Source of the DNA: JARRKC01 sp037388505
Lineage (GTDB): Bacteria > Acidobacteriota > UBA6911 > RPQK01 > JAPXNP01
Reading direction: 5' to 3'
Assembly (NCBI GenBank): GCA_037388505.1
Contig: JARRKC010000004.1
Coordinates: 496,001 to 560,000 of the forward strand
DNA length: 64,000 nucleotides
Shown: positions 25,950-34,474 of the stretch, piece after piece
How the letters are laid out: the number at the start of each line of letters is the position of its first letter
Numbering within the stretch: the stretch's first letter is position 1
Notes under the pieces: model-generated
Told to the model about the DNA's origin: nothing
Seen by the model: the letters and a program-made list of their open reading frames with translations, nothing else
Database searches by the model: none
Position numbers and translations under genes: made by a program

Positions 25950-26624
25950 ATGATTTTTGATCCAGTCTATTTCATTTTTCTGGCCCCCGCCCTGCTGCTT
26001 TCATTCTGGGCAAGCTGGCGGGTGAAGAAGAATTTCAACAAATACTCGAAGATCGGGACGGCTCGCGGCATTACCGGTGCCCAGGCCGCTGCTGAAGTAC
26101 TGCGTGACTCCGGGATCACCGACGTACAAGTCGTGCGAGCCCGCGGTTTCCTGTCCGACCACTACAACCCGGTCAACAAGACTCTGGCCCTCTCCGATTC
26201 CGTCTACGACTCCACGTCGATCGCGGCGGTCGGTGTAGCGGCCCATGAGGCGGGTCATGCGATCCAGCATGCGCAGCACTACTCGCCGCTCTGGATTCGC
26301 TCCCTGCTCGTTCCGACGGCGAACATCGGCTCGTCGGTCGGCTACATGGTCATGTTGTTCGGGCTGATCCTGAATTCGGCCGGCATGATCATGATCGGGG
26401 CTGTTCTCTTCGGAGCGGTCCTGCTTTTTCAGATCGTGACGCTACCCGTCGAATTCGATGCCTCGCATCGGGCCAAGAAGCTGCTGGTCAGCCATGGAAT
26501 CATCATGGAACGCGAGCGAGTGGGCGTCGACAAAGTCCTGAATGCGGCCGCAATGACCTACGTCGCGGCGGCGATCACGACACTGCTGACGCTTCTCTAT
26601 TTCTTGATGAGGGCGAGGGACTAG
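25950..26624 (+). CDS. YugP-like neutral zinc metallopeptidase (membrane)
   Basis: 224 residues. The zinc motif HEAGH sits after VGVAAHEAGHAIQHA, and the second half has GFLSDHYNP upstream and LPVEFDASHRAKKLL downstream, as in Zn_peptidase_2 (YugP). Hydrophobic segments at residues about 5-22, 125-165 and 200-220 anchor it in the membrane. ATG 25950 follows AGGGGG. It is monocistronic. Its substrates are not known for the family in general. Confidence 0.88.
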   Translation: MIFDPVYFIFLAPALLLSFWASWRVKKNFNKYSKIGTARGITGAQAAAEVLRDSGITDVQVVRARGFLSDHYNPVNKTLALSDSVYDSTSIAAVGVAAHEAGHAIQHAQHYSPLWIRSLLVPTANIGSSVGYMVMLFGLILNSAGMIMIGAVLFGAVLLFQIVTLPVEFDASHRAKKLLVSHGIIMERERVGVDKVLNAAAMTYVAAAITTLLTLLYFLMRARD

Positions 26625-26752
26625 TGTCCCGAGTCAAAAGGCCGGCAAGCGGAGACCGGTTCCGCGTTATACTCGTTCACTAAGACGATGGAGGATGAGG
26701 TCGGGTCCTGATCGTGGATTCGGCGCCTCGGCTCCGCATCATGGAGGGGCAT

Positions 26753-27883
26753 ATGCGGTCAAATACTCGTATCCGATGGTTCGGAATCATCGTTCTGGCA
26801 ACGGCGGCGCTGTTCCCGGCGGCCTGTACGTCTGGAACCGAAAGCCGCTCATCATTCACGGATCAGATTGTGACCAAGGACAACTCAGCCCAGCTTGCTC
26901 AGGAATCCAAGACCCAGTTGTCCTACGAGGACTACCAACTGCTCCAGGGCTTCATCAAGCGAGTTTACCCGGACCAGCCTGAGGGCACGCTTCCCGTGGG
27001 GATGCCCGTCGAAACGATGATCCAGAGCCAAAAGGCCTATCTCGATGCGCAGGCGTCCAAGACCGGTGAGACCGAAACGACCGGTGAAGCCGCAGAGAAC
27101 CAACCTCCGGCGCAACCGGAGGCGCAACCGAAGGCGAAGGCCGCGACGAAGGCGGAACCCGCCCCTTCCCAAGCCGCACCCTCCACTTCTGTGGCGAATC
27201 GTCCATCCCCGAAGACCGAATCGAAGCCGACCGCTTCTCCCCCGGCGAATTCAACCGAGAGCCCGTCGAGCCAGGCGGTCAACCAGCCGTCATCAGAGCC
27301 TGTGAGCGAACCGGCATCTTCTGCGGCAGCGTCGGCAACACCGGCCCCGCAGCCGCCGGCTGCACCCCGCGAAGAGGTGATCCCCGCGGGTGAGACTCTG
27401 ACCATTCGGCTCGCTCAAGCTCTGAGCAGCAAGACCGCTCGGACCGGCCAGAAATTCGAAGGCACGCTGGATGAGGACCTCCAGGTCGACAACATGCTCG
27501 TTGCCCCGGCGGGCAGCAAGGTAGTCGGTAAAGTGGCCGAGGCTGTCCCTGCGGGCAAGGTCAAGGGGAAGGCCAAGATGGCCCTCGAGTTGACCGGCCT
27601 CGAAGTCGCTGGGCAGGTCTACGACATCTCGACCCACACGCTTTCCTTCGAAGCTCAAGGCAGCGGCAAGGAGGATGTCAAGAAAGTCGGGATTGCCTCA
27701 GGGATCGGCGCCGTCATTGGAGCCATAGCGGGAGGCGGTAAAGGCGCTGCTATCGGGGCCACGATCGGCGCCGGAGCCGGCACCGGGGTGGTGCTCGCGA
27801 CGCCCGGCAATGAAGTCGAGTTCCCCAACGAGCAGCGGATGGTCTTCAAGCTGACCCACAGCGTGGCGATTCCGGTCGAGTGA
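26753..27883 (+). CDS. Lipoprotein with Pro/Ala linker and glycine-zipper C-terminus
   Basis: 376 residues from ATG 26753, which opens a signal peptide with lipobox FPAAC; an earlier ATG at 26714 would bury it. Residues about 95-215 are a low-complexity linker of Ala, Pro, Glu, Lys and Ser. A compact domain follows (VIPAGETLTIRLAQALSSKTARTG) and then GIASGIGAVIGAIAGGGKG with AAIGATIGAGAGTG, a glycine zipper. The layout suggests an anchor that spans to the peptidoglycan or outer membrane. I do not recognise a named family. Confidence 0.7.
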   Translation: MRSNTRIRWFGIIVLATAALFPAACTSGTESRSSFTDQIVTKDNSAQLAQESKTQLSYEDYQLLQGFIKRVYPDQPEGTLPVGMPVETMIQSQKAYLDAQASKTGETETTGEAAENQPPAQPEAQPKAKAATKAEPAPSQAAPSTSVANRPSPKTESKPTASPPANSTESPSSQAVNQPSSEPVSEPASSAAASATPAPQPPAAPREEVIPAGETLTIRLAQALSSKTARTGQKFEGTLDEDLQVDNMLVAPAGSKVVGKVAEAVPAGKVKGKAKMALELTGLEVAGQVYDISTHTLSFEAQGSGKEDVKKVGIASGIGAVIGAIAGGGKGAAIGATIGAGAGTGVVLATPGNEVEFPNEQRMVFKLTHSVAIPVE

Positions 27884-27918
27884 GATTTCCGATTGTCGAT
27901 TGCCGATTCTCGATTTCA
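27884..27918 (+). repeat. Heptanucleotide array, GATTCTC type
   Basis: Five 7-bp units begin immediately after the stop of the lipoprotein gene: GATTTCC, GATTGTC, GATTGCC, GATTCTC, GATTTCA. The family is the same as at 8462-8489 and, inverted, at 9023-9057. The following 27919-28138 holds no gene that I can support, only small inverted repeats. Confidence 0.75.
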
Positions 27919-28138
27919 GAGCGGGAAACGGGAGAAGATCGTTGTTGGGCGAAAACGATACCCCAACGAGCTCCAAATCATGGAGCGTCCGACAGGCCTA
28001 TCTCGAAACGAGTCTGAATTAGGCGCTGCTTATTTTTCTCCCGAATGATTTCCAGGGATCTCGCCAAATCCCGCAACTGCCTGCCTGGTAGACAAGGCAG
28101 GGCTATCCGGCCATTCTGAGCAGGGAGGCCTGGACTGC

Positions 28139-28204
28139 TCTCCCGTCCTCCCGTTCTCCCGTCCTCCCGTTCTCCCGTCCTCCGGTTCTCCCGTTCTCCT
28201 CTCC
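28139..28204 (-). repeat. Octanucleotide tandem array, GAGAACGG/GAGGACGG type
   Basis: On the minus strand about eight 8-bp units alternate GAGAACGG and GAGGACGG with one GAGAACCG. The array abuts the stop codon of asd (28204-28206), so it is the immediate 3' untranslated region of that gene. The same unit forms the array at 49911-50003 on the plus strand. Confidence 0.8.
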
Positions 28205-29256
28205 TACAGGTACCCCTGTTTGACCAGCAGTTCGGCGTTGAAGAGCGAGCCTCCGGCGGCCCCCCGGATCGTGTTGTGGGAGAGTACGATGAGTCGCAGG
28301 TCGAACACCGAATCGGGACGAATCCGACCCACCACAGTGGTCATGCCCCTGCCCGTCATCCGATCCAGCCGTGGCTGAGGCCGAGAGGGTTCCTCGCGGA
28401 CAGCGATGACGGGATCGGGTGCGAACGGCAGTCCGCGGCACACATCGGGCAGAGGGTAGGCAGCCAGCGCATCCTTCGCTTCCTCGGCCGTAGCGCTGCG
28501 CCGCAACTTCACGGTCAGGCATACGATGTGGCCGTCGCTGACCGCCACGCGGTTGGTCTGTGCCGAGATCCGAAAATCGGCCAGCTCGATCTCTCGGGAG
28601 TTCAGGGAGCCCAACATCTTGCGGGGTTCCCACTCCACCTTGTCCTCCTCGCCGGAAATGTACGGAATCACATTGTCCACGATGTCGAGCGAAGGTACTC
28701 CAGGGTATCCGGCCCCTGAAGTCGCCTGTAAAGACACGGCCATGACCGTGTCCAGGCCAAAGGCATCCTGCAGGGCCTTCAAGGCGATCGTCATGCCCGT
28801 CGAAGTGCAGTTGGGATTGGTTGCGATGAAGCCGGTCCATCCCCGTTCCGCTCGTTGGCGTTCGATCAATCGGATGTGGTCCGGATTGACCTCGGGAAGG
28901 AGGATGGGAACGTCGGTCTCGCGGCGATAGGCACCCGCGTTCGTGCAGACTCCGACACCTGCCTTTGCGAACAGGGGCTCGAGCTCCCGTGCCACTGCCG
29001 ACGGCAGCGCCGAGAAGGCCAGTTTTGCTCCCGCCGCTTCGGGCGTCGTTGCCACGACCTCCATAGCCCGCACGGATTCCGGCATCGGTTCCGGAAGGAT
29101 CCAGTGACAGGTCTCCGCATAGGCCTTGCCCACGCGCTGCTGCGAACCGGTCACGGCGACCAGGTCGAACCAGGGGTGATCAGCGACCAGTTGGACGAAT
29201 CGCTGCCCGACACTACCGGTGGAGCCCAAAACTGCAACAGGTACCTTTTCGTTCAT
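28204..29256 (-). CDS. asd: Aspartate-semialdehyde dehydrogenase
   Basis: 350 residues from ATG 29256 (MNEKVPVAVLGSTGSVGQRF). It reduces aspartyl phosphate to the semialdehyde on the way to Lys, Met, Thr and diaminopimelate. The NADP-binding GSTGSVGQ, catalytic cysteine in ATNPNCTSTGM and the His region SDGHIVCLTVKLRR are present; the sequence is of the archaeal/Gram-positive-like type rather than the E. coli type. It lies 37 nt downstream of the aspartate kinase gene in the same orientation, an operon for the first two steps of the pathway. Confidence 0.92.
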   Translation of the reverse strand: MNEKVPVAVLGSTGSVGQRFVQLVADHPWFDLVAVTGSQQRVGKAYAETCHWILPEPMPESVRAMEVVATTPEAAGAKLAFSALPSAVARELEPLFAKAGVGVCTNAGAYRRETDVPILLPEVNPDHIRLIERQRAERGWTGFIATNPNCTSTGMTIALKALQDAFGLDTVMAVSLQATSGAGYPGVPSLDIVDNVIPYISGEEDKVEWEPRKMLGSLNSREIELADFRISAQTNRVAVSDGHIVCLTVKLRRSATAEEAKDALAAYPLPDVCRGLPFAPDPVIAVREEPSRPQPRLDRMTGRGMTTVVGRIRPDSVFDLRLIVLSHNTIRGAAGGSLFNAELLVKQGYL

Positions 29257-29293
29257 TTCCTTTGTCCCCAAAGACCATTTCCCAGGATCTCGA

Positions 29294-30628
29294 TCAGTTT
29301 CCAATCAGGCCATGCAGCACCCGGACGGCCATTTCCGCCGCACCGGCTTCGACGACCAGACTGATGGCCACCTCCGATGAACCCTGAGCAATCGCCACTA
29401 CGTTGACAAGACGCTCGCCGAGTGAGCTGAAGATGCGACCGGCGACGCCCGGAGTATGTCGCATGCCGGAGCCTACCACAGTCACGATCACCATTTCGTC
29501 CGAGCCCCAGATCCGATCGATGTCGCGATTCTGAATCTCCGAGGCGAATGTCCGCTCCAGGGCCCCAACGACGGCCGCGCTCTTCGAGATCGGCACGGCA
29601 AAACAAATGCTCTGTTCGGACGAGGCCTGACTGATCAGAATCACGTTCGTCCCCGTCGCCGCGACCGATCCGAAGGCCCGCGCGGCGACACCCGGGACAC
29701 CCAGCATACCTCGACCCTCGATCGTGATGATGCTTTGTCCACGGATTGACGTGACGGCCTTGATCACCTCCGAGGAATGCTGGTTCTGGAAGACCAGACG
29801 CGTTCCCGGGTGGTCCGGGTTGAACGTGTTGCGAATCGCGAGACCGATCTCCGCCTCGATGACGGGACGAATCGCCATCGGGTGCAGCACTTTGGCTCCG
29901 AAGTAGGCGAGTTCCGCCAGTTCTCGGTAGGACAGCGTAGGAATCGTGCGTGCTTCCGGGACGATCCGCGGATCCGCTGTCATCACTCCATCTACATCGG
30001 TCCAGATCCAGACTTCATCCGCCACCGGGATCACTCCCTCGTCCAGAATCGGAAGGAGCACGGCACGGGTCCGCTCGCGGGTCGCGCTCAGATCGGGGTG
30101 AGCAGCCTGAAACGTCGAATCGGTCTGAATCAGGTCGCTAGACTCGACGAATTTCGCAGCGATCCCCCGCTCCTCGAGACAGAAGGCAAACAGCCGGACA
30201 GAAAGGCGCTCCCCGATCGAAGCCACCGCATCCAGCGCCCGATTCGTCGCTTCGCCGAGGACGGAGATGGCACCGCACAAATGGCTGAACTCGTCACAGA
30301 GGCGAAGAACCTCACTGGTGAAGTCCTCGAGCCGCCGAGAGTCCTTCAGCAGGTCCGCAGCCATTTCGAGATGCCGTCGTCGAAGAGTCTCAGCCGCTTC
30401 GACCCCGATCTTCCGGTCACCGCGCGCCGCCTTTGACGCCGTGTCCAAGAGGAGGTTCGTAACTCCCGACAGTGCCGAGAGCACCGGCACGATGCGGGGC
30501 CACTCGGCCCGATTGGTCTCGATGATTCGAGCGGCTCTTTCCATGGCCTCGACACTGCCCACGGAAGTGCCGCCGAATTTCATCACCAGCAGAGGTTCGG
30601 CTGTCGATGGCTGCTGCGTCTGAGTCAT
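29294..30628 (-). CDS. lysC: Aspartate kinase lacking the GRGGSD segment
   Basis: 444 residues from ATG 30628, preceded by CGAGGGGC. N-terminal KFGGTSVG, then ALSGVTNLL and the C-terminal ACT pair (ITIEGRGMLGVPGVAARAF; VIVTVVGSGMRHTPGVAGR) identify it. Between VIPV and ADEVWIWTDVDG (about residue 201) the normal stretch of some 35 residues, TGFIG through TTLGRGGSDYSA, is missing without loss of frame. That stretch forms part of the ATP site, so the encoded protein is probably inactive as a kinase, or the assembly has a collapsed segment here. Upstream of asd. Confidence 0.88.
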   Translation of the reverse strand: MTQTQQPSTAEPLLVMKFGGTSVGSVEAMERAARIIETNRAEWPRIVPVLSALSGVTNLLLDTASKAARGDRKIGVEAAETLRRRHLEMAADLLKDSRRLEDFTSEVLRLCDEFSHLCGAISVLGEATNRALDAVASIGERLSVRLFAFCLEERGIAAKFVESSDLIQTDSTFQAAHPDLSATRERTRAVLLPILDEGVIPVADEVWIWTDVDGVMTADPRIVPEARTIPTLSYRELAELAYFGAKVLHPMAIRPVIEAEIGLAIRNTFNPDHPGTRLVFQNQHSSEVIKAVTSIRGQSIITIEGRGMLGVPGVAARAFGSVAATGTNVILISQASSEQSICFAVPISKSAAVVGALERTFASEIQNRDIDRIWGSDEMVIVTVVGSGMRHTPGVAGRIFSSLGERLVNVVAIAQGSSEVAISLVVEAGAAEMAVRVLHGLIGN

Positions 30629-30687
30629 TCCATGCCCCTCGCGGGAATTGTCGTCCTTCTTCTCGCCCAAAAAGTCGGAAATGTTAG

Positions 30688-30693
30688 AGTATA
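30688..30693 (-). promoter_or_regulatory. -10 element (TATACT) for lysC-asd
   Basis: TATACT on the minus strand lies 59 nt before the lysC ATG. A TTGCAG 19 nt further upstream (30713-30718) is a poor -35 with a long spacer. It is divergent from the ilv promoter, about 60 bp away, so the two amino-acid operons share one control region. Confidence 0.45.
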
Positions 30694-30751
30694 AAGCAAC
30701 ACCGCGGGTCTGCTGCAAGGCCGTCGAATCCGACTCGTTCCAGGCGAGCTA

Positions 30752-30780
30752 TTGACAAGACCGCTCGAGTCAGGTAACGT
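30752..30780 (+). promoter_or_regulatory. Sigma-70-type promoter of the ilv operon
   Basis: TTGACA at 30752-30757, a 17-bp spacer, and TAACGT at 30775-30780. Transcription should start near 30787, giving a leader of about 35 nt before the leader peptide ATG at 30822. This is the best-formed -35/-10 pair in the window. Confidence 0.75.
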
Positions 30781-30821
30781 ACCGCCCATTCGCCGTTAAG
30801 GCTTAGAAGGTGATTGATCGA

Positions 30822-30923
30822 ATGTTGGCTAACCTGAATCTGCTGGTCCTGGTCGTGGTAGTACTCATTACCGCCTACAGCGGCCGGCGAGTGTCGGGGG
30901 TCCATTCGCACATCGCAATCTGA
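30822..30923 (+). CDS. ilv operon leader peptide
   Basis: A 33-codon frame starts at ATG 30822, 11 nt after AGAAGG, and ends at TGA 30921-30923. It begins MLANLNLLVLVVVVLITAYS: twelve of codons 2-16 specify Leu, Val or Ile, including four consecutive Val codons. It sits between a good promoter and an interrupted hairpin, upstream of ilvD-ilvB-ilvN. This is the architecture of ribosome-mediated attenuation as known for enterobacterial ilvGMEDA and ilvBN. Scarcity of charged branched-chain tRNAs would stall the ribosome here and favour read-through. Too short for ordinary gene calling. Confidence 0.8.
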   Translation: MLANLNLLVLVVVVLITAYSGRRVSGVHSHIAI

Positions 30924-30953
30924 GTGGCCGCGAAAACCTAGAGGAAGCAAAAA

Positions 30954-30971
30954 GGCCCCCGGAAGCCCGGG
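30954..30971 (+). terminator. Attenuator hairpin, right arm lost in the scaffold gap
   Basis: GGCCCCCGG (30954-30962), loop AAGC (30963-30966) and CCGGG (30967-30971) form the start of a GC-rich hairpin, preceded by five A. The sequence stops at Ns exactly where GGCC and a T run would be expected. It begins 31 nt after the leader peptide stop. Confidence 0.6.
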
Positions 30972-30981
30972 NNNNNNNNNN
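30972..30981. other. Assembly gap (10 Ns)
   Basis: Ten Ns in a row, probably a fixed-size placeholder. The true length is unknown. It falls between the leader peptide and ilvD and interrupts the putative attenuator. Confidence 0.98.
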
Positions 30982-31012
30982 GAGTGGAAGAGTGAAATGG
31001 AGCAGGAGACCG

Positions 31013-32683
31013 ATGATGAGATCCGACCGAATCAAGAAGGGTTTTGAACGTTCCCCCCACCGCTCATTGTTGAAGGCGACCGGCGTAACCGACGAAGACA
31101 TGTCGAAGCCCTTCATCGCTGTGTGCAACAGCTATATCGACATCATTCCGGGACACGTACACCTGCAGCGCTTTGGCGCGCTCGTAAAGAAGGCCGTCAG
31201 GAACGCGGGAGGCGTGCCGTTCGAGTTCAACACGATCGGCGTGGACGACGGGATCGCCATGGGTCACATCGGTATGAATTACTCACTGCCCAGCCGCGAA
31301 CTGATCGCCGACTCCGTGGAGACGGTCATCGACGCTCATGCTTTCGACGGAATGATCTGCATCCCCAACTGCGACAAGATCGTTCCGGGGATGCTCATGG
31401 GCGCCCTGCGTGTCGACATCCCGACGGTCTTCGTCAGCGGCGGCCCGATGGCCGCAGGTCGAACGCCGGACGGCCGCACCATCGATCTGATCAGTGTTTT
31501 CGAGGGTGTCGGTGCCTTCAAAGCCGGCAAGATCGACGAGTCCGAACTCAAGACACTCGAGGACTACGGTTGTCCCTCCTGTGGTTCCTGTTCCGGCATG
31601 TTCACGGCCAACAGCATGAACTGCCTTCTCGAAGCGATTGGCCTGGCGTTGCCTTTCAACGGATCCGCCCTGGCCGAGACTGAGGAGCGGAATGCGTTGG
31701 CCCGGCAGGCCGCCGAGAACCTTCTTCGATTGATCGAGGCTGATCTCACCCCGAGAAAGATCGTGACCAAGGAAGCGATTGACGACGCGTTCGCCCTCGA
31801 CATGGCCATGGGTGGGAGCACCAATACCGTTCTGCATACGCTGGCCGCTGCTTACGAGGCAGGCCTTTCCTACGACCTCGAACGCATCAACGAAGTGGCC
31901 ATGCGAGTTCCACACATCTGCAAGGTGAGCCCCTCCAGCCACTGGCACATGGAAGATGTCCATCGCGCGGGAGGCGTCCCGGCGATCCTGAGAGAAATCA
32001 GCCGCGACAACGGCGGTGCCCTTCACCTGGACCGGCCTACGGCCACCGGCCGGACGCTTGGAGAAAACATCGCCTCCGCCGAAATTCAGGACGCAGAGGT
32101 GATCCGTCGTCGGGCTGATGCCTATTCCCAGACCGGTGGACTGGCCATTCTGTTCGGCAGTCTCGCCCCGGAGGGCGCCGTCATCAAAATGGCCGGCGTG
32201 GCAGGGGCACGACAGCACCGCGGACCTGCGAGAGTCTACGAAAGCGAAGAGGATGCCACCCAGGGCATCCTGGGAGGTGAAGTCAAGTCTGGGGAGGTCG
32301 TGGTCATCCGTTATGAAGGGCCGCGCGGAGGTCCGGGCATGCAAGAGATGCTCGGGCCCACGGCACAATTGCAGGGGATGGGCCTCGGTGAAGCCGTTGC
32401 CCTGATCACCGACGGGCGGTTCTCCGGAGGCAGCCGGGGCATGTCGATCGGCCATGTCAGCCCGGAAGCAGCGGCCCGCGGTCCGATTGCCGCTGTCCGG
32501 GACGGCGACATGATTCGGATCGACCTGGACGAGCGAAGCCTCGATCTGGAGCTGAGCGCCGAAGAGATTGCCGGGCGGTTGGCGGCACTTCCACCATTCC
32601 AAACGGAAATCGAGAGTCGCTGGCTGCGACGTTATTCCAGGCTCGTTAGCAGCGCCAGCACCGGGGCCGTCTTCCTTGATTGA
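31013..32683 (+). CDS. ilvD: Dihydroxy-acid dehydratase
   Basis: 556 residues from ATG 31013, which has AGGAG four bases upstream; a GTG at 30992 is less likely. IlvD dehydrates dihydroxyisovalerate and dihydroxymethylvalerate in valine and isoleucine synthesis and carries an Fe-S cluster. Cluster cysteines are in VCNSYID, PNCDKIVPGM and YGCPSCGSCSGMFTANSM; GRFSGGSRGMSIGHVSPEA near the C-terminus is the second family signature. It is the first structural gene after the attenuator and is followed by ilvB after 75 bp. Confidence 0.95.
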   Translation: MMRSDRIKKGFERSPHRSLLKATGVTDEDMSKPFIAVCNSYIDIIPGHVHLQRFGALVKKAVRNAGGVPFEFNTIGVDDGIAMGHIGMNYSLPSRELIADSVETVIDAHAFDGMICIPNCDKIVPGMLMGALRVDIPTVFVSGGPMAAGRTPDGRTIDLISVFEGVGAFKAGKIDESELKTLEDYGCPSCGSCSGMFTANSMNCLLEAIGLALPFNGSALAETEERNALARQAAENLLRLIEADLTPRKIVTKEAIDDAFALDMAMGGSTNTVLHTLAAAYEAGLSYDLERINEVAMRVPHICKVSPSSHWHMEDVHRAGGVPAILREISRDNGGALHLDRPTATGRTLGENIASAEIQDAEVIRRRADAYSQTGGLAILFGSLAPEGAVIKMAGVAGARQHRGPARVYESEEDATQGILGGEVKSGEVVVIRYEGPRGGPGMQEMLGPTAQLQGMGLGEAVALITDGRFSGGSRGMSIGHVSPEAAARGPIAAVRDGDMIRIDLDERSLDLELSAEEIAGRLAALPPFQTEIESRWLRRYSRLVSSASTGAVFLD

Positions 32684-32758
32684 CCGAGATGGACAAGAGC
32701 CGAGCTCAACGAGCGTTCAGCACCGAGATCGGCAGATTCTTGAGGAGAGCAAATAAAC

Positions 32759-34468
32759 ATGATACTGACAGGAGCAGAAATCCTCTGGGAATGTTTGATT
32801 CGCGAGGGAGTTGATCTGGTTTTCGGCTATCCCGGCGGCGCCATTCTGCCCGCCTACGATGCGATGACCAAGTATCCACAGATCCACCACGTCCTGGTCC
32901 GGCATGAACAGGGCGCCGCGCACATGGCCGACGGCTACGCCCGAGCCACCGGGAAAGTCGGAGTCGCCGTGGCCACGAGTGGTCCCGGTGCTACCAACCT
33001 GGTGACCGGTATCGCAACAGCCATGCTGGACTCCTCCCCGATCGTCTGCATCACGGGTCAGGTTGCAACGGGGGTCATCGGGTCAGATGCCTTTCAGGAG
33101 ATCGACATTACGGGCATCACCCTCCCGATCACGAAGCACAACTACCTGATCACCGACGCGGACGAGATACCGGCCACCGTCCGTGAAGCCTTCCACATCG
33201 CTCGCAGCGGTCGCCCGGGCCCCGTCCTCATCGACCTTCCCAAGGACGTTCAGATCGCAAAGACCGAATTCATCTATCCGGAAGACCCCGGCGATCTGCC
33301 TAATGAGCGCCCCTTCGAAGAGCCTTTGGACGACGACATTCAGGCTGCACTCACGATGATCCAGGAATCCCATCGTCCCCTCATCCTGGCCGGCCATGGA
33401 ATCACGCTTTCGGGAGCCGAGGCTGAACTCGTCGCGTTTGCGGAGAAGGCAAGGATTCCTATTGCTCTGACCCTGCTCGGCAAGGGCACTGTTCCGGAGC
33501 GGCATCCCTTGTGCCTGGGAATGATGGGCATGCACGGTGAGGCTCATGTCAACATGGCGATTCAGGAAGCGGATCTGCTGCTCGCCCTTGGCATGCGTTT
33601 CGACGACCGCGTGACCGGTGATCTGAAAACCTATGCCCCCAAGTCCAGGAAAATCCATGTCGACATCGACGCCTCGGAGATCGACAAGAACGTCCGAGTC
33701 GACCTGGGAATCGTGGGGAATCTGAAGGAGGTTCTCCACCGGATCATTCCCCAGGTCCAGCCGGTCGAAAGTCAGGCCTGGCTGGAGGTCATCAAGGGCT
33801 GGCAGGAGGACCGTCATTCGCGGGATATCTATGGCCGGTCCGGGGATGGAAAACTCTACGCTGCGCATGTCATTCAGGACCTCTGGCGCTATACGGGCGG
33901 AGACTGTGTGACCGTAACCGACGTGGGCCAGCACCAGATGTGGGAAGCTCAATACTACCTCCACCAGAGACCCCGCACCCTTCTGACCAGCGGCGGTCTC
34001 GGCACCATGGGCTTCGGTTTTCCCGCCTCCATCGGTGCCAAGATGGGACTCCCCGGCGAAGAAGTCTGGGCGATCGTTGGAGATGGCGGTTTCCAGATGA
34101 CGATGACCGAACTCGCCACAGCCGTCGAACAGAAAGTCCATGTCAACATCGCCATCATCAACAACAACTATCTGGGCATGGTTCGCCAGTGGCAGGAGTT
34201 CTTCTACGAGGAACGGTATCACGCGACTCCGATGGGCAGCCCCGACTTCTGTAAGTTGGCCGACGCCTATGGAATTCCCAACATGAAAGTCACCGGCCGC
34301 GAACAGATCAAGGAGTCCGTCGAATTCGCCCGCGCTCAAAATGACACTCCGGTTCTGATCGAGTATGTGGTCGAAAAGCACGACATCGTCTACCCGATGG
34401 TTCCCTCGGGTGCCGCCCTGCACAACATGATCCGCCGTCCCGCCGTCACCGCCGCGGAAAAGGAGTAG
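32759..34468 (+). CDS. ilvB: Acetolactate synthase, large subunit
   Basis: 569 residues. It condenses pyruvate with pyruvate or 2-ketobutyrate using ThDP, FAD and Mg. The ThDP glutamate is in VRHEQGAAHMADGYARATG, FAD region LLALGMRFDDRVTGD, and the Mg/ThDP motif is GDGGFQMTMTEL through IINNNYLGMVRQWQ. Regulation is through the small subunit encoded next. ATG 32759 follows GAGGAG. The gene ends 6 nt before ilvN, so the two are tightly coupled. Confidence 0.96.
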   Translation: MILTGAEILWECLIREGVDLVFGYPGGAILPAYDAMTKYPQIHHVLVRHEQGAAHMADGYARATGKVGVAVATSGPGATNLVTGIATAMLDSSPIVCITGQVATGVIGSDAFQEIDITGITLPITKHNYLITDADEIPATVREAFHIARSGRPGPVLIDLPKDVQIAKTEFIYPEDPGDLPNERPFEEPLDDDIQAALTMIQESHRPLILAGHGITLSGAEAELVAFAEKARIPIALTLLGKGTVPERHPLCLGMMGMHGEAHVNMAIQEADLLLALGMRFDDRVTGDLKTYAPKSRKIHVDIDASEIDKNVRVDLGIVGNLKEVLHRIIPQVQPVESQAWLEVIKGWQEDRHSRDIYGRSGDGKLYAAHVIQDLWRYTGGDCVTVTDVGQHQMWEAQYYLHQRPRTLLTSGGLGTMGFGFPASIGAKMGLPGEEVWAIVGDGGFQMTMTELATAVEQKVHVNIAIINNNYLGMVRQWQEFFYEERYHATPMGSPDFCKLADAYGIPNMKVTGREQIKESVEFARAQNDTPVLIEYVVEKHDIVYPMVPSGAALHNMIRRPAVTAAEKE

Positions 34469-34474
34469 CCATCC

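Noticed and set aside
28139..28204. CRISPR-like appearance of the short arrays
   Set aside because: Units are 7-9 bp and contiguous, with no spacers or cas genes; they are tandem minisatellites.
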